Positions 26,112-33,797 of a stretch of 64,000 nucleotides of DNA are shown here, piece after piece. The first letter of the stretch is position 1; each line of letters opens with the position of its first letter. The DNA is from JBAYIE01 sp041665785. Lineage in GTDB: Bacteria > Bacteroidota > Bacteroidia > UKL13-3. A program made the translations under genes and the position numbers. Below the pieces are notes generated by a model, which worked only from the letters and a program-made list of their open reading frames with translations, had not been told where the DNA came from and did no database searches. Where the stretch lies: NCBI GenBank assembly GCA_041665785.1, contig JBAYIE010000013.1:32895-96894 (forward strand), written 5' to 3'.

Positions 26112-26222
26112 AAATCTGTGCAGCCAACTGTAGCGAACAATTAATGTGGCCTGCTGCAAGCTCATCAGGTAACCCGCGTTTGTTTTGCGTATCCTGTATC
26201 TTCCATCAACGAATGTTTTTTA

Positions 26223-26316
26223 TACCCGTACGGGTTTATTTTTCGATTTTATACTATTTTTATACCCTTTCGGGTATTATTTTGTTATTTCCCTTATATT
26301 TGTACCCGTAAAGGTA
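26223..26316 (+). promoter_or_regulatory. Three evenly spaced palindromic operators upstream of hipB
   Basis: Three copies of the same near-palindrome, TACCC-N4-GGGTA: O1 with the perfect core ACCCGTACGGGT (24-35 of 26200s, centre 26229.5), O2 ATACCC-TTTC-GGGTAT (26262-26277, centre 26269.5) and O3 TACCC-GTAA-AGGTA (26303-26316, centre 26309.5). The centres are exactly 40 bases apart, about four helical turns, so three dimers would bind one face of the DNA. O3 directly follows the -7 box and covers the expected start point of transcription. HipB of E. coli binds comparable TATCC-N8-GGATA sites. Confidence 0.8.
26295..26302 (+). promoter_or_regulatory. -7 promoter box of the hip operon
   Basis: TATATTTG matches the Bacteroidota sigma-70 -7 consensus TAnnTTTG exactly, 24 bases before the hipB start codon and abutting operator O3. 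A clear TTTG box at the usual -33 distance is not present, so the promoter may be weak without help or rely on another contact. Confidence 0.6.
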
Positions 26317-26326
26317 TAGTTTCATT

Positions 26327-26758
26327 ATGAGCAATTTATCCACCTTCATCCGGTATCAGCGCAAAAAACAAAAGTTGACCCAGGAAGAACTCGCATCTAA
26401 AGCAGGCGTAGGCCTTCGGTTTGTGCGTGAACTGGAGCAGGGAAAAGAAACCCTGCAATTGGATAAAGTAAATCAGGTGCTGGCTTTATTCGGGTTTGAC
26501 CTTGTACCCGAAAGGCAACAGGAAGATCCTTACCATATTTTTTGGAACTATTTCAACAAAGCTGTTAAAATTACCCTGGCAAACAAGGTGGTTAAGCAAG
26601 GTATCATCATCAAAGAAATTATCGACAAAACGGAGAATAAAATTTATGCATGGAAATTCGTACCAAACAACCATGCCATCAAGTACCAGCAAAAACCCGA
26701 CGATAACTTAACAGAAGAAATTTTGCATAAGGATATTCAATCCATTGAACTGCAATAA
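26327..26758 (+). CDS. hipB: HipB-like XRE repressor/antitoxin with C-terminal extension
   Basis: A 143-residue protein. Residues 5-60 are an XRE helix-turn-helix (FIRYQRKKQKLTQEELASKAGVG, then FVRELEQGKETLQLDKV and ALFGFDLVPE), the fold of HipB. From residue 65 there is an extra domain of about 80 residues (DPYHIFWNYFNKAVK, KQGIIIKEIIDKTENKIYAWK) not found in short HipB proteins; its role is unknown. It is first of three genes, three bases before hipS. It should bind the three palindromes upstream and repress its own operon, in complex with the HipS and HipT proteins. Confidence 0.85.
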   Translation: MSNLSTFIRYQRKKQKLTQEELASKAGVGLRFVRELEQGKETLQLDKVNQVLALFGFDLVPERQQEDPYHIFWNYFNKAVKITLANKVVKQGIIIKEIIDKTENKIYAWKFVPNNHAIKYQQKPDDNLTEEILHKDIQSIELQ

Positions 26759-26761
26759 GCA

Positions 26762-27079
26762 ATGAAAAAGGGCCGTGTGTATAAAAAAGAAAAACTATGT
26801 GGCATGGTTTGGGAAGACGATAATGGATATCATTTCCAATACGATGCCTTGTATCTGAAAACCCCTGTGTATGGGGCAGTCAGTAAAACACTCCCCTTGC
26901 GCCGGGAGGTGTTTACGGATAAAAATATGCTCCCTTTTTTTGACGGACTTATACCTGAAGGGTGGTTATTGCAAATAGCCATTGAGAACTGGAAGCTGAA
27001 CCCCCGTGACCGGATGACGTTGCTCCTTACCCTTTGCAAAGATTGTATTGGAGATATTAGCATAAGAAAGGAAAAATAA
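26762..27079 (+). CDS. hipS: HipS-like protein (split HipA N-terminal subdomain)
   Basis: A 105-residue protein corresponding to the N-terminal subdomain of HipA, here a separate gene. Characteristic parts are GYHFQYDALYLKTPVYGAVS, TLPLRREVFTDKNMLPFFDG and LIPEGWLLQIAIENW, ending at KDCIGDISIRK. In E. coli HipBST the matching small protein, not HipB, is the antitoxin of the HipT kinase. The gene follows hipB by three bases and precedes hipT by one base, so all three are translated from one message. The split is genuine: each frame has its own start, and the stop TAA lies just before the next ATG. Confidence 0.85.
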   Translation: MKKGRVYKKEKLCGMVWEDDNGYHFQYDALYLKTPVYGAVSKTLPLRREVFTDKNMLPFFDGLIPEGWLLQIAIENWKLNPRDRMTLLLTLCKDCIGDISIRKEK

Positions 27080-27080
27080 A

Positions 27081-28013
27081 ATGAAGTGTCTGCTTTGTTA
27101 TAAACCGCTTCGAAAAGATGAACAGGATTATCATGCAAAATGTGTGATGAAAACCTTTGGCATAAAGCAAATGCCAACCGTTGATATAGATGAAAAAAAA
27201 CTAACCGGTTATGCAAAAAAAATGGCCGGTGCAAACACAGCCATTACAGGTGTTCAACCCAAATTAAGTTTATGGATGGATGAACGTAAAAAAAGCATCC
27301 GGTTCACTGTTGTGGACGTTAAAAGTAATTATATCATAAAGCCGCAAAGTGAAACTTATTCCTTCCTGCCTGAAAACGAAGATCTATGCATGCACCTTTC
27401 AGAAGCATTTGGAATTAATACAGCCTCGCATGGCCTGATTCGTTTACCTGGCGGAGATTTGGCTTACCTGACCCGGCGGTTTGACCGGATCAATGAACTC
27501 AAATTATCCTGTGAAGATTTGTGCCAACTCTCTGAAACTTTGACAGAACATAAATACAGGAGCAGTTATGAAAAAACAGGAAAGTTCATTAAGCAATATT
27601 CAACACAATCCGGATTGGATACATTGCATTATTTTGAACGGGTGGTATTCAGTTTCGTATCCGGCAATGCAGATATGCATCTGAAAAATTTTTCCATGCT
27701 TGAAAAAGAGGATGGACAATTCACGTTAAGTCCTGCCTACGATTTGGTAAGTACCATACTGGTGATCAAAAATGAAACCGAACAGATGGCATTGACCCTT
27801 CATGGAAAAAAGAACAGAATTACCAAAAAAGATTTTACCGCATTGGCCACGCATCTTTCACTGACAGATAAACAGGTTGAAAACAGCTATCAGGCGCTTT
27901 CAAAAAACCTGAAATCAGCCAAATGGTGGATAGAGCATAGCTTTTTACCCGCAGAACAAAAAGAAATATTAACCAAAACCGTAACCGACAGAATACATTT
28001 ATTGTGTAAGTAG
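27081..28013 (+). CDS. hipT: HipT-like Ser/Thr kinase toxin
   Basis: A 310-residue HipA-fold kinase lacking the N-terminal subdomain, which is encoded by hipS. A possible zinc site CLLC-(11)-H-x-x-C occupies residues 3-21. The glycine-rich loop is TAITGVQPKLSLW (53-65); where E. coli HipT has two phosphorylated serines (SIS), this one has Ala54 and Thr56. Lys87 in YIIKPQ binds ATP; SGNADMHLKNFS has catalytic Asp198; and AYDLVS has metal-binding Asp221. HipT of E. coli phosphorylates tryptophanyl-tRNA synthetase; HipA phosphorylates GltX. The target here is not readable from sequence. A purine-rich AGAAAGGAAAAA upstream fits a ribosome site. Confidence 0.87.
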   Translation: MKCLLCYKPLRKDEQDYHAKCVMKTFGIKQMPTVDIDEKKLTGYAKKMAGANTAITGVQPKLSLWMDERKKSIRFTVVDVKSNYIIKPQSETYSFLPENEDLCMHLSEAFGINTASHGLIRLPGGDLAYLTRRFDRINELKLSCEDLCQLSETLTEHKYRSSYEKTGKFIKQYSTQSGLDTLHYFERVVFSFVSGNADMHLKNFSMLEKEDGQFTLSPAYDLVSTILVIKNETEQMALTLHGKKNRITKKDFTALATHLSLTDKQVENSYQALSKNLKSAKWWIEHSFLPAEQKEILTKTVTDRIHLLCK

Positions 28014-28282
28014 CAAGGTAAAATGATAACACCCTGTACTATCAAGGAATTCTTATAAATACCTATTTCACGGAATCTTCTAAATACCTGTTATGATTAA
28101 TTTATAGTTGCAAAGAAATGGAGTGCGGTTTGGGGCGCATAACCCAACGCTATCATTTGATTACAGAGAAGATGCTTAATGAGAACTAAGTTTATACATC
28201 TATTTCATTAACCAAAAATTAATCTTCTCCCTTAAACCAATTCCTGCATCCATTATCTAACTTGCCATAAACCCTCCACATT

Positions 28283-29059
28283 ATGGCTATGCTTAACAAG
28301 ACTAAATTTTTAATTTTACTTTTCGCATCGTGGGCATGGATGGCCTGCGAGAAAGACCCTGCCGATACCACCACCACCAACCCAACCACCAACTCTGAAA
28401 TTCCGGACGTTTACAAAAAAATATACGGAGCCGTGAGCATGAGTGTGGATGGCAATTTCCTGACCGTGAAAACCAACGGCATGCCCGATCATACCAGTCC
28501 GTATTTTGCTACCTCGCACAGCCTGTATGCCGCATACAGCGGAACCACCTTTGGCGGATACACTTTTTCTAAAAACCCGAATACTATACAGGAGCAATCG
28601 TTTACGTTTAAAATCCCCCTCGCACCGGCCGAAGCATCGGCCAAGGCAGCCACTCCACTCGGACCCATTGGTTTTGCCTTAAACGGAGTGCCCCTTTTTA
28701 ACCAATATGCCGGCCCCAACAATCAGGCGCTGAGCGGCGAAATTGTAAGCTTTGATCAGTACTACGGACATCCGCAGCAAACCGGACAATACCATTACCA
28801 TGTAGAACCCATTTACCTCACTACCGTTAAATCCAACAAATCCGCTTTGATCGGATTTTTACTTGATGGATTTCCGGTTTATGGTCCGCAGGAAAGCGAT
28901 GGCAGTACCGTAACCAACGCCATGCTGGATGCCTACCACGGACATACCCATGCCACGACAGAATATCCGAACGGGACCTATCACTACCATTTTACCACCG
29001 AAGCGCCTTACCTGAATGGCAACGGATTTTTTGGCACAGCCGGTACCGTTACGCAATAA
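28283..29059 (+). CDS. YHYH-motif lipoprotein
   Basis: A 258-residue lipoprotein with the signal MAMLNKTKFLILLFASWAWMAC (Cys22), then EKDPADTTTTNPTTN as tether. The mature part contains GPIGFALNGVPLFNQYAG, QYHYHVEPIY and GTYHYHFTTEAPY, the paired YHYH motifs that define the YHYH family, and HGHTHATTEYPN between them. The His clusters suggest metal binding, probably copper, though this is not shown for the family. The stop codon overlaps the next gene's start by one base (TAATG). With the SCO1-like gene at the end of the operon, a role in copper handling or cytochrome oxidase maturation is a reasonable guess. Confidence 0.85.
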   Translation: MAMLNKTKFLILLFASWAWMACEKDPADTTTTNPTTNSEIPDVYKKIYGAVSMSVDGNFLTVKTNGMPDHTSPYFATSHSLYAAYSGTTFGGYTFSKNPNTIQEQSFTFKIPLAPAEASAKAATPLGPIGFALNGVPLFNQYAGPNNQALSGEIVSFDQYYGHPQQTGQYHYHVEPIYLTTVKSNKSALIGFLLDGFPVYGPQESDGSTVTNAMLDAYHGHTHATTEYPNGTYHYHFTTEAPYLNGNGFFGTAGTVTQ

Positions 29060-29631
29060 TGAAAAGGGCACTGCTTGCAGCGTGTTGGATGATGGTGGCT
29101 TGCCGGCCCGATCATAAACAGGTATTCACCCTTCCCCTGCTCGATCGGAATACGCATTCTTTTTCTATGCATGCCGACAGGATCTGGCTGGATGCAATGC
29201 CCTATACCGGAGGCCTTTTTGAACTGCAGACCAATGGGCGCGATACGTTGTATGTGTCGTATTACAACATGGGAGAGCTACACGGTGTACAGAAAAAATG
29301 GTTTGAAAATGGAACACTCAAAGAACTGCGGTATTATGTACGCGGTAAAAAACACGGAGCGCAAACCGCCTGGTGGAGTAACGGAAAAAAACGTTTTGCC
29401 TTTACTGCCCGTAACGATGTTTACGATGGAGTGCTGCACGAATGGAGTGAAGATGGGCACCTGCTGCACCTGGCCACCTATGTAAACGGACAAGAAGAAG
29501 GGCCGCAAAAAATGTGGTACGACAATGGAAAAATTCGCGCCAATTATGTGATCCGCAACGGAAAACGTTTTGGATTACTGGGAACAAAAAACTGCAAAAA
29601 TGTATCGGATAGTTTGCCTGCTTTGCATTAG
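29059..29631 (+). CDS. MORN-type (YwqK-like) repeat lipoprotein
   Basis: A 190-residue exported protein: signal MKRALLAACWMMVAC with a lipobox-like VAC, then RPDHKQ. Residues 70-170 are five MORN/YwqK-type repeats of about 22 residues with the motif G-x-x-x-W-Y/F-x-N-G-x (LHGVQKKWFENGTLKEL, KHGAQTAWWSNGKKR, DGVLHEWSEDGHLLHL, EEGPQKMWYDNGKIR). These form a long beta-hairpin solenoid. Databases often label such proteins 'toxin-antitoxin YwqK family antitoxin', which nothing here supports. It overlaps the YHYH gene by one base and the SCO1 gene by 32 bases in another frame. Confidence 0.8.
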   Translation: MKRALLAACWMMVACRPDHKQVFTLPLLDRNTHSFSMHADRIWLDAMPYTGGLFELQTNGRDTLYVSYYNMGELHGVQKKWFENGTLKELRYYVRGKKHGAQTAWWSNGKKRFAFTARNDVYDGVLHEWSEDGHLLHLATYVNGQEEGPQKMWYDNGKIRANYVIRNGKRFGLLGTKNCKNVSDSLPALH

Positions 29632-30244
29632 TTGGGTTTGGACCGGTTGCTCGCGCAAGGCCGAAACACCACCGACCCTGCCCTATTACAATACGCCTGA
29701 CTTTACGCCCATTTTTTTACCGGTTGGCAACGATCCTGTTTCTACCATTCCGCATACCACCGGCTCTTTCACTTTGTTTAACCAAGACAGTATAAGGGTA
29801 ACCGAAAGCCTGGTGAAAGGCAAAATACATATTGCCAATTTTATGTTTACCTCCTGCGGTAGCATTTGCCCAACCATGACACGTAATATGAAAATTATTA
29901 GCGATAGCCTTGCCAACGACTCCGGTATTGTATTGCTTTCCTTTTCGGTAATGCCCTGGATTGATCAACCGTCCGTACTCAAAAAATACAATCAAACTCA
30001 CGGCATAAAGAATCCGAACTGGCATTTTCTCACCGGTGCAAAAGGAGCTATTTATTCTCTTGCCCGTCGCTCTTATTTTGCCGAAGAAGACCTGGGCTTT
30101 ACCAAAGACAGCAGCGAGTTTTTGCATACCGAACATATTATTTTAGCCGATGAAAACCAACGCATCCGAGGCATTTACAACGGCACGTTGTTGCTGGAGA
30201 TGGAGCATTTGCTGGAGGATATTCGTACCCTTCAACAAGAATGA
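29600..30244 (+). CDS. SCO1/SenC-like copper chaperone lipoprotein
   Basis: A 214-residue thioredoxin-fold lipoprotein of the SCO1 family. The start at MYRIVCLLCISWVWTGC gives a lipobox WTGC; the longer frame from 29570 spoils it. The copper site is complete: FMFTSCGSICPTMTRN with the CxxxCP pair, and a distal His in FLHTEHIILADENQ. SCO1 proteins deliver copper to the CuA centre of cytochrome oxidase or act as thiol reductases outside the membrane. The gene starts 32 bases inside the MORN gene, the strongest sign that these three are one operon. A gap of 204 bases separates it from the orphan genes that follow. Confidence 0.88.
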   Translation: MYRIVCLLCISWVWTGCSRKAETPPTLPYYNTPDFTPIFLPVGNDPVSTIPHTTGSFTLFNQDSIRVTESLVKGKIHIANFMFTSCGSICPTMTRNMKIISDSLANDSGIVLLSFSVMPWIDQPSVLKKYNQTHGIKNPNWHFLTGAKGAIYSLARRSYFAEEDLGFTKDSSEFLHTEHIILADENQRIRGIYNGTLLLEMEHLLEDIRTLQQE

Positions 30245-30430
30245 TTGAACATGCGCTAACGTATGTCTTGCTTTCCTTCTTCTCTCAATTGTTCAATTAG
30301 TTGCGGTTAACTCCATAAAAATCTATTATGGTTATTTGAAAAAAATGAAGCACCTTTAAAAATACATTGCTTTATAGCGCCTATAAAACTTTAAAATAAA
30401 TATGCGAGGGTTTTGTGGGGGTGTGAGGTA

Positions 30431-30439
30431 GTTAGCTGC
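30431..30439 (+). other. Putative recombination core site (R'-like) at start of cassette block
   Basis: GTTAGCTGC lies ten bases before the start of the first orphan gene. Its reverse complement GCAGCTAAC matches 8 of 9 bases of GCTGCTAAC at 31644-31652, the left end of the first attC-like site. In integron cassettes the first bases of a cassette pair with the left end of its own attC in exactly this way. No attC arm precedes it, so it may be a remnant of an attI or of a lost cassette. Chance cannot be ruled out for nine bases. Confidence 0.45.
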
Positions 30440-30448
30440 AATTTAATA

Positions 30449-31057
30449 ATGGAGACTCTAATAATTGAACCTACTGTAGGTTATATGCTTAAGGTTTTGA
30501 AGTCCGGAAAAAAGATTTCTAAATTTAAAGATGAATTTGCAGCGATTAGACATGGTGACTACTTTGGATTTATTAACATGATTAAGGAACCCATACCATT
30601 CATGATTAGTTATAAGAATGGTGTTGTTGCAAAAGAAGTTGAAGCGGGTCCAAATGATTGTGACTTTGAAGGACTTTACAAAGCTGGCCCATCGTTGAAA
30701 TTATTTTACAGTGATTGCGAACAGCAATATGGTAAATTCACGGATCAAGATATTACTGACTTAATCTTTGGAAAAGCTGTTTTATTTGAGGTGAGCTTAA
30801 GAATGCATGCTAACAATTTTGGACTTCTTGAAAAGAGAGAAATATTAGTATCGGTGATCAATAAGCTCAGTAGTTACAAGAATTTGAGTCATGAAGACAG
30901 AACATCACTTCATAAAGGGAGAAGATTCATTAATATGATTAAGCATTTTAAGAACCAATTTGAAACATGGGAAATTGGGATAAAAGAATTTAAGAAAGGA
31001 TATCGAGTACTCGTAAATAATGAATTGACCATTTTCAAAGAACCAAAGTCAGAATAA
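30449..31057 (+). CDS. Orphan protein in cassette 1
   Basis: A 202-residue cytosolic protein with no recognised domain. The start METLIIEPTVGYMLKVL is preferred over the longer frame at 30413, which would begin upstream of the putative cassette boundary. The sequence is basic and mixed alpha/beta: KSGKKISKFKDEFAAIRHGDYFG, CDFEGLYKAGPSLKLFYSDCE, LLEKREILVSVINKLSSYKN, RRFINMIKHFKNQFETW. It is visibly richer in A and T than the flanking operons, uses AT-ending codons, and its neighbours on the right are equally foreign in look. It is the first of two genes before the attC-like site at 31644. Confidence 0.65.
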   Translation: METLIIEPTVGYMLKVLKSGKKISKFKDEFAAIRHGDYFGFINMIKEPIPFMISYKNGVVAKEVEAGPNDCDFEGLYKAGPSLKLFYSDCEQQYGKFTDQDITDLIFGKAVLFEVSLRMHANNFGLLEKREILVSVINKLSSYKNLSHEDRTSLHKGRRFINMIKHFKNQFETWEIGIKEFKKGYRVLVNNELTIFKEPKSE

Positions 31058-31067
31058 GAATTTTTAG

Positions 31068-31640
31068 ATGAAATTTATAGCTAAAAACTTGATAAGTCTA
31101 TTGATTTCATTGTTGTTACCTTCAATGAGCCACTCTCAAAATACTGACTCCCAAAAAAGAGATAGTTTATTGACAATTATTGCCCCCGGGGATGTTTTTG
31201 ATGCTCAAGCGGCTTTCTTAAGTAATGAAATAGCTCGAAAATATCATTTCAAGTATGACTACACAGGTAATCTTAGAGAGGAAGATTCGCTACCATTAAT
31301 TGGTAAGCACAATGCGGAAACGGACTCGTTATTAATAGTAATAAATGGAAAAGATTGGAAAAAGCATTTCGAAGAAGAATATACTCGTTCTTATACCAGA
31401 GACTCCATTTTAATTGATTTTATTAAGGGGAAACTCAATGATTTATTGAAGGATGATACCAATCGAAGTAAATATTATGTCTTCAGAGATTCTACATTAA
31501 ATCAGAACTTGTATAGATTAACTGTGGTGGGATGGTATAATGGTAAACTAGCAAGCTTAATGAGAGCCTTAGTAAAATATCCAGAACTAAGAATTACTAG
31601 CATTGACAAATCAATTATTTATAGAAGATTTAATTACTGA
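31068..31640 (+). CDS. Orphan secreted protein in cassette 1
   Basis: A 190-residue secreted protein with the signal MKFIAKNLISLLISLLLPSMSHSQ. The mature part is hydrophilic: FDAQAAFLSNEIARKYHFKY, KDWKKHFEEEYTRSYTRDS, KYYVFRDSTLNQNLYRL. No family is recognised. It follows the previous orphan gene by ten bases, in the same A+T-rich composition, and its stop codon is four bases before the left end of the attC-like site at 31644. That tight spacing of stop codon and repeat is what integron gene cassettes show. Confidence 0.65.
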   Translation: MKFIAKNLISLLISLLLPSMSHSQNTDSQKRDSLLTIIAPGDVFDAQAAFLSNEIARKYHFKYDYTGNLREEDSLPLIGKHNAETDSLLIVINGKDWKKHFEEEYTRSYTRDSILIDFIKGKLNDLLKDDTNRSKYYVFRDSTLNQNLYRLTVVGWYNGKLASLMRALVKYPELRITSIDKSIIYRRFNY

Positions 31641-31643
31641 ACT

Positions 31644-31779
31644 GCTGCTAACAGCGGTCTTGAGCCATTGCCGGTATATCACTAAATTACAGCAATTTAT
31701 TTCGCAATTATTTTTATTTTAGCTTGACAATTAAACGGTACGAAGCGGCAACAGCGCAAGGCCGCGGAACGTTAGTGGC
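31644..31779 (+). repeat. attC-like site 1
   Basis: A 136-base imperfect inverted repeat. The ends are GCTGCTAAC (31644-31652) and GTTAGTGGC (31771-31779). The inner arms GCGGTCTTGAGCCATTGCC and GGCAACAGCGCAAGGCCGC pair over about 16 of 20 positions, with the extra bases GAAC on the right arm unpaired, as the extrahelical bases of attC are. The long loop carries ATTTATTTCG, TTTTAGCTTGACAATTAAAC, shared with the next site. This fits the R''-L''/L'-R' plan of integron attC sites. Length and loop homogeneity are like the VCR repeats of Vibrio. Confidence 0.7.
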
Positions 31780-31811
31780 TATTAAAACCAGCATTTCAGA
31801 AAAACTAAAAT

Positions 31812-32423
31812 ATGAAATTAAAAATTACGCTTATTATATTGGCGTCAATCTTATTCGCAAATTGTAAGAATGAGAAAGCGAAAAATAATAAATCCGAACA
31901 GCTTGTGGTGAAATCCAACGATTTTAAAACTTTCATTAATACGTTTAAAAAATTGGAAGTTCCGTTAATAATTGAGCCTTTAAAAATTCAGGATGGAAAT
32001 TTTACACAGTTGACAAAAACTGACTTAAAGTTTATCGATTTACAAGATATTGACCCTAACTTAGACAATATTTATGCGTATGGAATTTTACCAGATACGT
32101 TAGACACGTATAAAGTTATTTATCTATTTCCATATGAAATTCGTCTTCCAAAAATGGCAACATACTCAAAAAACGGAAAAAAGATTAGTGAAGAAGAATT
32201 GGCTGTTGGAGGTTGCGGTTCGGACTGTGGCTTCACGTGTAATGAGTATGTAAAGATTTATTCTGACCTAAAAATATATTCTGTTGATTCAATCCAAAGT
32301 TATGAATGCGATAGTCTTGGAATAAAAGAAAATACACTGAAAAAATATACAAGATTCAAAAATGGAAGCATAAACATAAAAGGCCAAATTATTATGTCAC
32401 CAATAGTAGAAAAAAATCAGTAA
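31812..32423 (+). CDS. Orphan lipoprotein in cassette 2
   Basis: A 203-residue lipoprotein with the signal MKLKITLIILASILFANC (lipobox FANC) and a lysine-rich tether KNEKAKNNKSEQ. The mature part has a short Cys-rich piece, VGGCGSDCGFTCNEYVK, and otherwise beta-type sequence (DNIYAYGILPDTLDTYKVIYL, IRLPKMATYSKNGKKIS). No domain is recognised. The single gene fills the space between two attC-like sites (31644-31779 and 32426-32562); the second site starts two bases after its stop codon. The A+T bias is strong. It is likely a mobile cassette gene; the function is unknown. Confidence 0.7.
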   Translation: MKLKITLIILASILFANCKNEKAKNNKSEQLVVKSNDFKTFINTFKKLEVPLIIEPLKIQDGNFTQLTKTDLKFIDLQDIDPNLDNIYAYGILPDTLDTYKVIYLFPYEIRLPKMATYSKNGKKISEEELAVGGCGSDCGFTCNEYVKIYSDLKIYSVDSIQSYECDSLGIKENTLKKYTRFKNGSINIKGQIIMSPIVEKNQ

Positions 32424-32425
32424 CA

Positions 32426-32562
32426 GCCGGTAACAGCGGTCTCGCGCTATTGCCGTTAACTCGTTAAATTTCAGCATTTCATTTCGCCTTTATTTTTATC
32501 TTAGCTTGACAATTAAACGATACGCAGTCGGCAACAGCGCAAGTCCGCGGAACGTCAGGTTG
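32426..32562 (+). repeat. attC-like site 2
   Basis: A 137-base repeat, homologous to site 1 along its whole length. The left end GCCGGTAAC matches 7 of 9 bases of the reverse complement of GTTAGTGGC, the start of its own cassette. Arms are GCGGTCTCGCGCTATTGCCG and CGGCAACAGCGCAAGTCCGC, pairing at 17 of 20 positions. The right end is GTCAGGTTG. The loop repeats CATTTCG, TTATTTTTAT and TTAGCTTGACAATTAAACG. The remainder of the gap to 32733 holds no gene; it contains GTTGTGAAAAA and a reversed TTTTTTCACAC about 90 bases apart. Confidence 0.7.
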
Positions 32563-32732
32563 TGAAAAATCTAAATCCTAATCGCTGAGAATTGCATAAA
32601 TAAAAATATTCTCTGAAAGGTACCCGTATAAAAATTATGTAAATTAGTTTTTTCACACTCTGCCGTTAACCACAATGTCCAATCCACATAAAGACAGCGC
32701 AACCCTTGACAGTTACTTTTCATCTTGACCAT

Positions 32733-33773
32733 ATGAAAAAGATTTTCCTCAGCTTGATCGTTTTTCTCAACTTGACTGCAGCCCAAAGCCAATCAAAAAG
32801 TATATTATTCCTTGGTAATAGTTATACGTATGTGAATGACCTGCCTAAAATGGTTGCTAACGTGGCATCCTCTACAGGCGATATATTGTTATTTGATAGT
32901 TATGCAATGGGTGGTGCCACCTTTAATGCCCTATCCTTGAACACCGATTCGAGAAAGAAAATAATGTTGGGCAATTGGGATTATGTTGTTTTGCAGGGAC
33001 AAAGTCTTGAATTATGGGGTGATTTTCCTGATATACTTGTCTCTTTCCCACAAGTCGGCGTATTGGACAGCCTTATTAATCTGTATAGTCCCTGCGTTGA
33101 AACCATGTTTTATAGAACGTGGGGAAGAAAAAACGGGTTCTCCACCACATCCTTCCAAACCTTGGACAGTATCATACACGTAAATTACATGAAACTTGCC
33201 GATTCTTTAGATGCTGTTGTTTCACCTGTTGGAGAAGTTTGGAAATATATAAGACAGCACTACCCTTCCATTGAGCTGTATGATCCGGATGAAAGTCATC
33301 CTTCTCTGGCAGGTACTTATGCAGCAGCATGCTGTTTTTATACAGCACTATTTAGAAAAGACCCAACACTTATTTCTTATAATCCCGGACTAACAGATAC
33401 GCATGCCGCAGATATTAGAAATGCGGCTAAGTTGATTGTATATGACAGTTTGCTCAACTGGCATATTGGTGAATACGACTCTTTAATACATGTCGATTGT
33501 ATTACTAAAGTTCAAAACTCAGACAAGAATTCTCTGATTAAAATTTTTCCTAACCCTTTTTCTTCTCAGACTATCTTGCGGTCAAATAACCTGTTCTACA
33601 ACGCAACTCTCACCTTGGATAATTGTTTCGGGCAGACAGTAAAACAAATAAACAATATTTCAGGCCAAACAGTTACTTTCTCCCGAGATAACCTTCCCTG
33701 CGGACTGTACTTACTTCGATTGACTGAAGGCACTAAAATACATATGGCCAAAGTAGTTATTGCAGACTTCTAG
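32733..33773 (+). CDS. SGNH-like hydrolase with T9SS sorting domain
   Basis: A 346-residue secreted protein; the frame opens at a TTG at 32706 but MKKIFLSLIVFLNLTAAQSQ is the natural signal peptide. The catalytic domain resembles SGNH hydrolases (DUF4886-like): block I ILFLGNSYTYVNDLP, a conserved WDYVVLQGQSLELWG, FYRTWGRK, and block V DESHPSLAGTYAAACCFY with Asp and His. The last 75 residues (IKIFPNPFSSQTIL to IHMAKVVIADF) are a T9SS type A sorting domain, so it acts outside the cell, perhaps as an esterase on carbohydrate. It sits between attC-like sites 2 and 3, although it is larger than a usual cassette gene. Confidence 0.8.
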   Translation: MKKIFLSLIVFLNLTAAQSQSKSILFLGNSYTYVNDLPKMVANVASSTGDILLFDSYAMGGATFNALSLNTDSRKKIMLGNWDYVVLQGQSLELWGDFPDILVSFPQVGVLDSLINLYSPCVETMFYRTWGRKNGFSTTSFQTLDSIIHVNYMKLADSLDAVVSPVGEVWKYIRQHYPSIELYDPDESHPSLAGTYAAACCFYTALFRKDPTLISYNPGLTDTHAADIRNAAKLIVYDSLLNWHIGEYDSLIHVDCITKVQNSDKNSLIKIFPNPFSSQTILRSNNLFYNATLTLDNCFGQTVKQINNISGQTVTFSRDNLPCGLYLLRLTEGTKIHMAKVVIADF

Positions 33774-33797
33774 ACATTCGACAGACAAAACACACTA

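Noticed and set aside
25191..26165. 324-codon minus-strand frame opposite the PAS kinase
   Set aside because: It is antisense to the conserved kinase core, which has all catalytic boxes; a shadow frame.
28014..28282. Direct repeat GGAATTCTTATAAATACCT / GGAATCTTCTAAATACCTG after hipT
   Set aside because: Two short imperfect copies with no further context; too little to call an element.
29059..29631. MORN-type protein as a toxin-antitoxin 'YwqK antitoxin'
   Set aside because: The label is a database habit; the protein is an exported repeat protein with no toxin partner.
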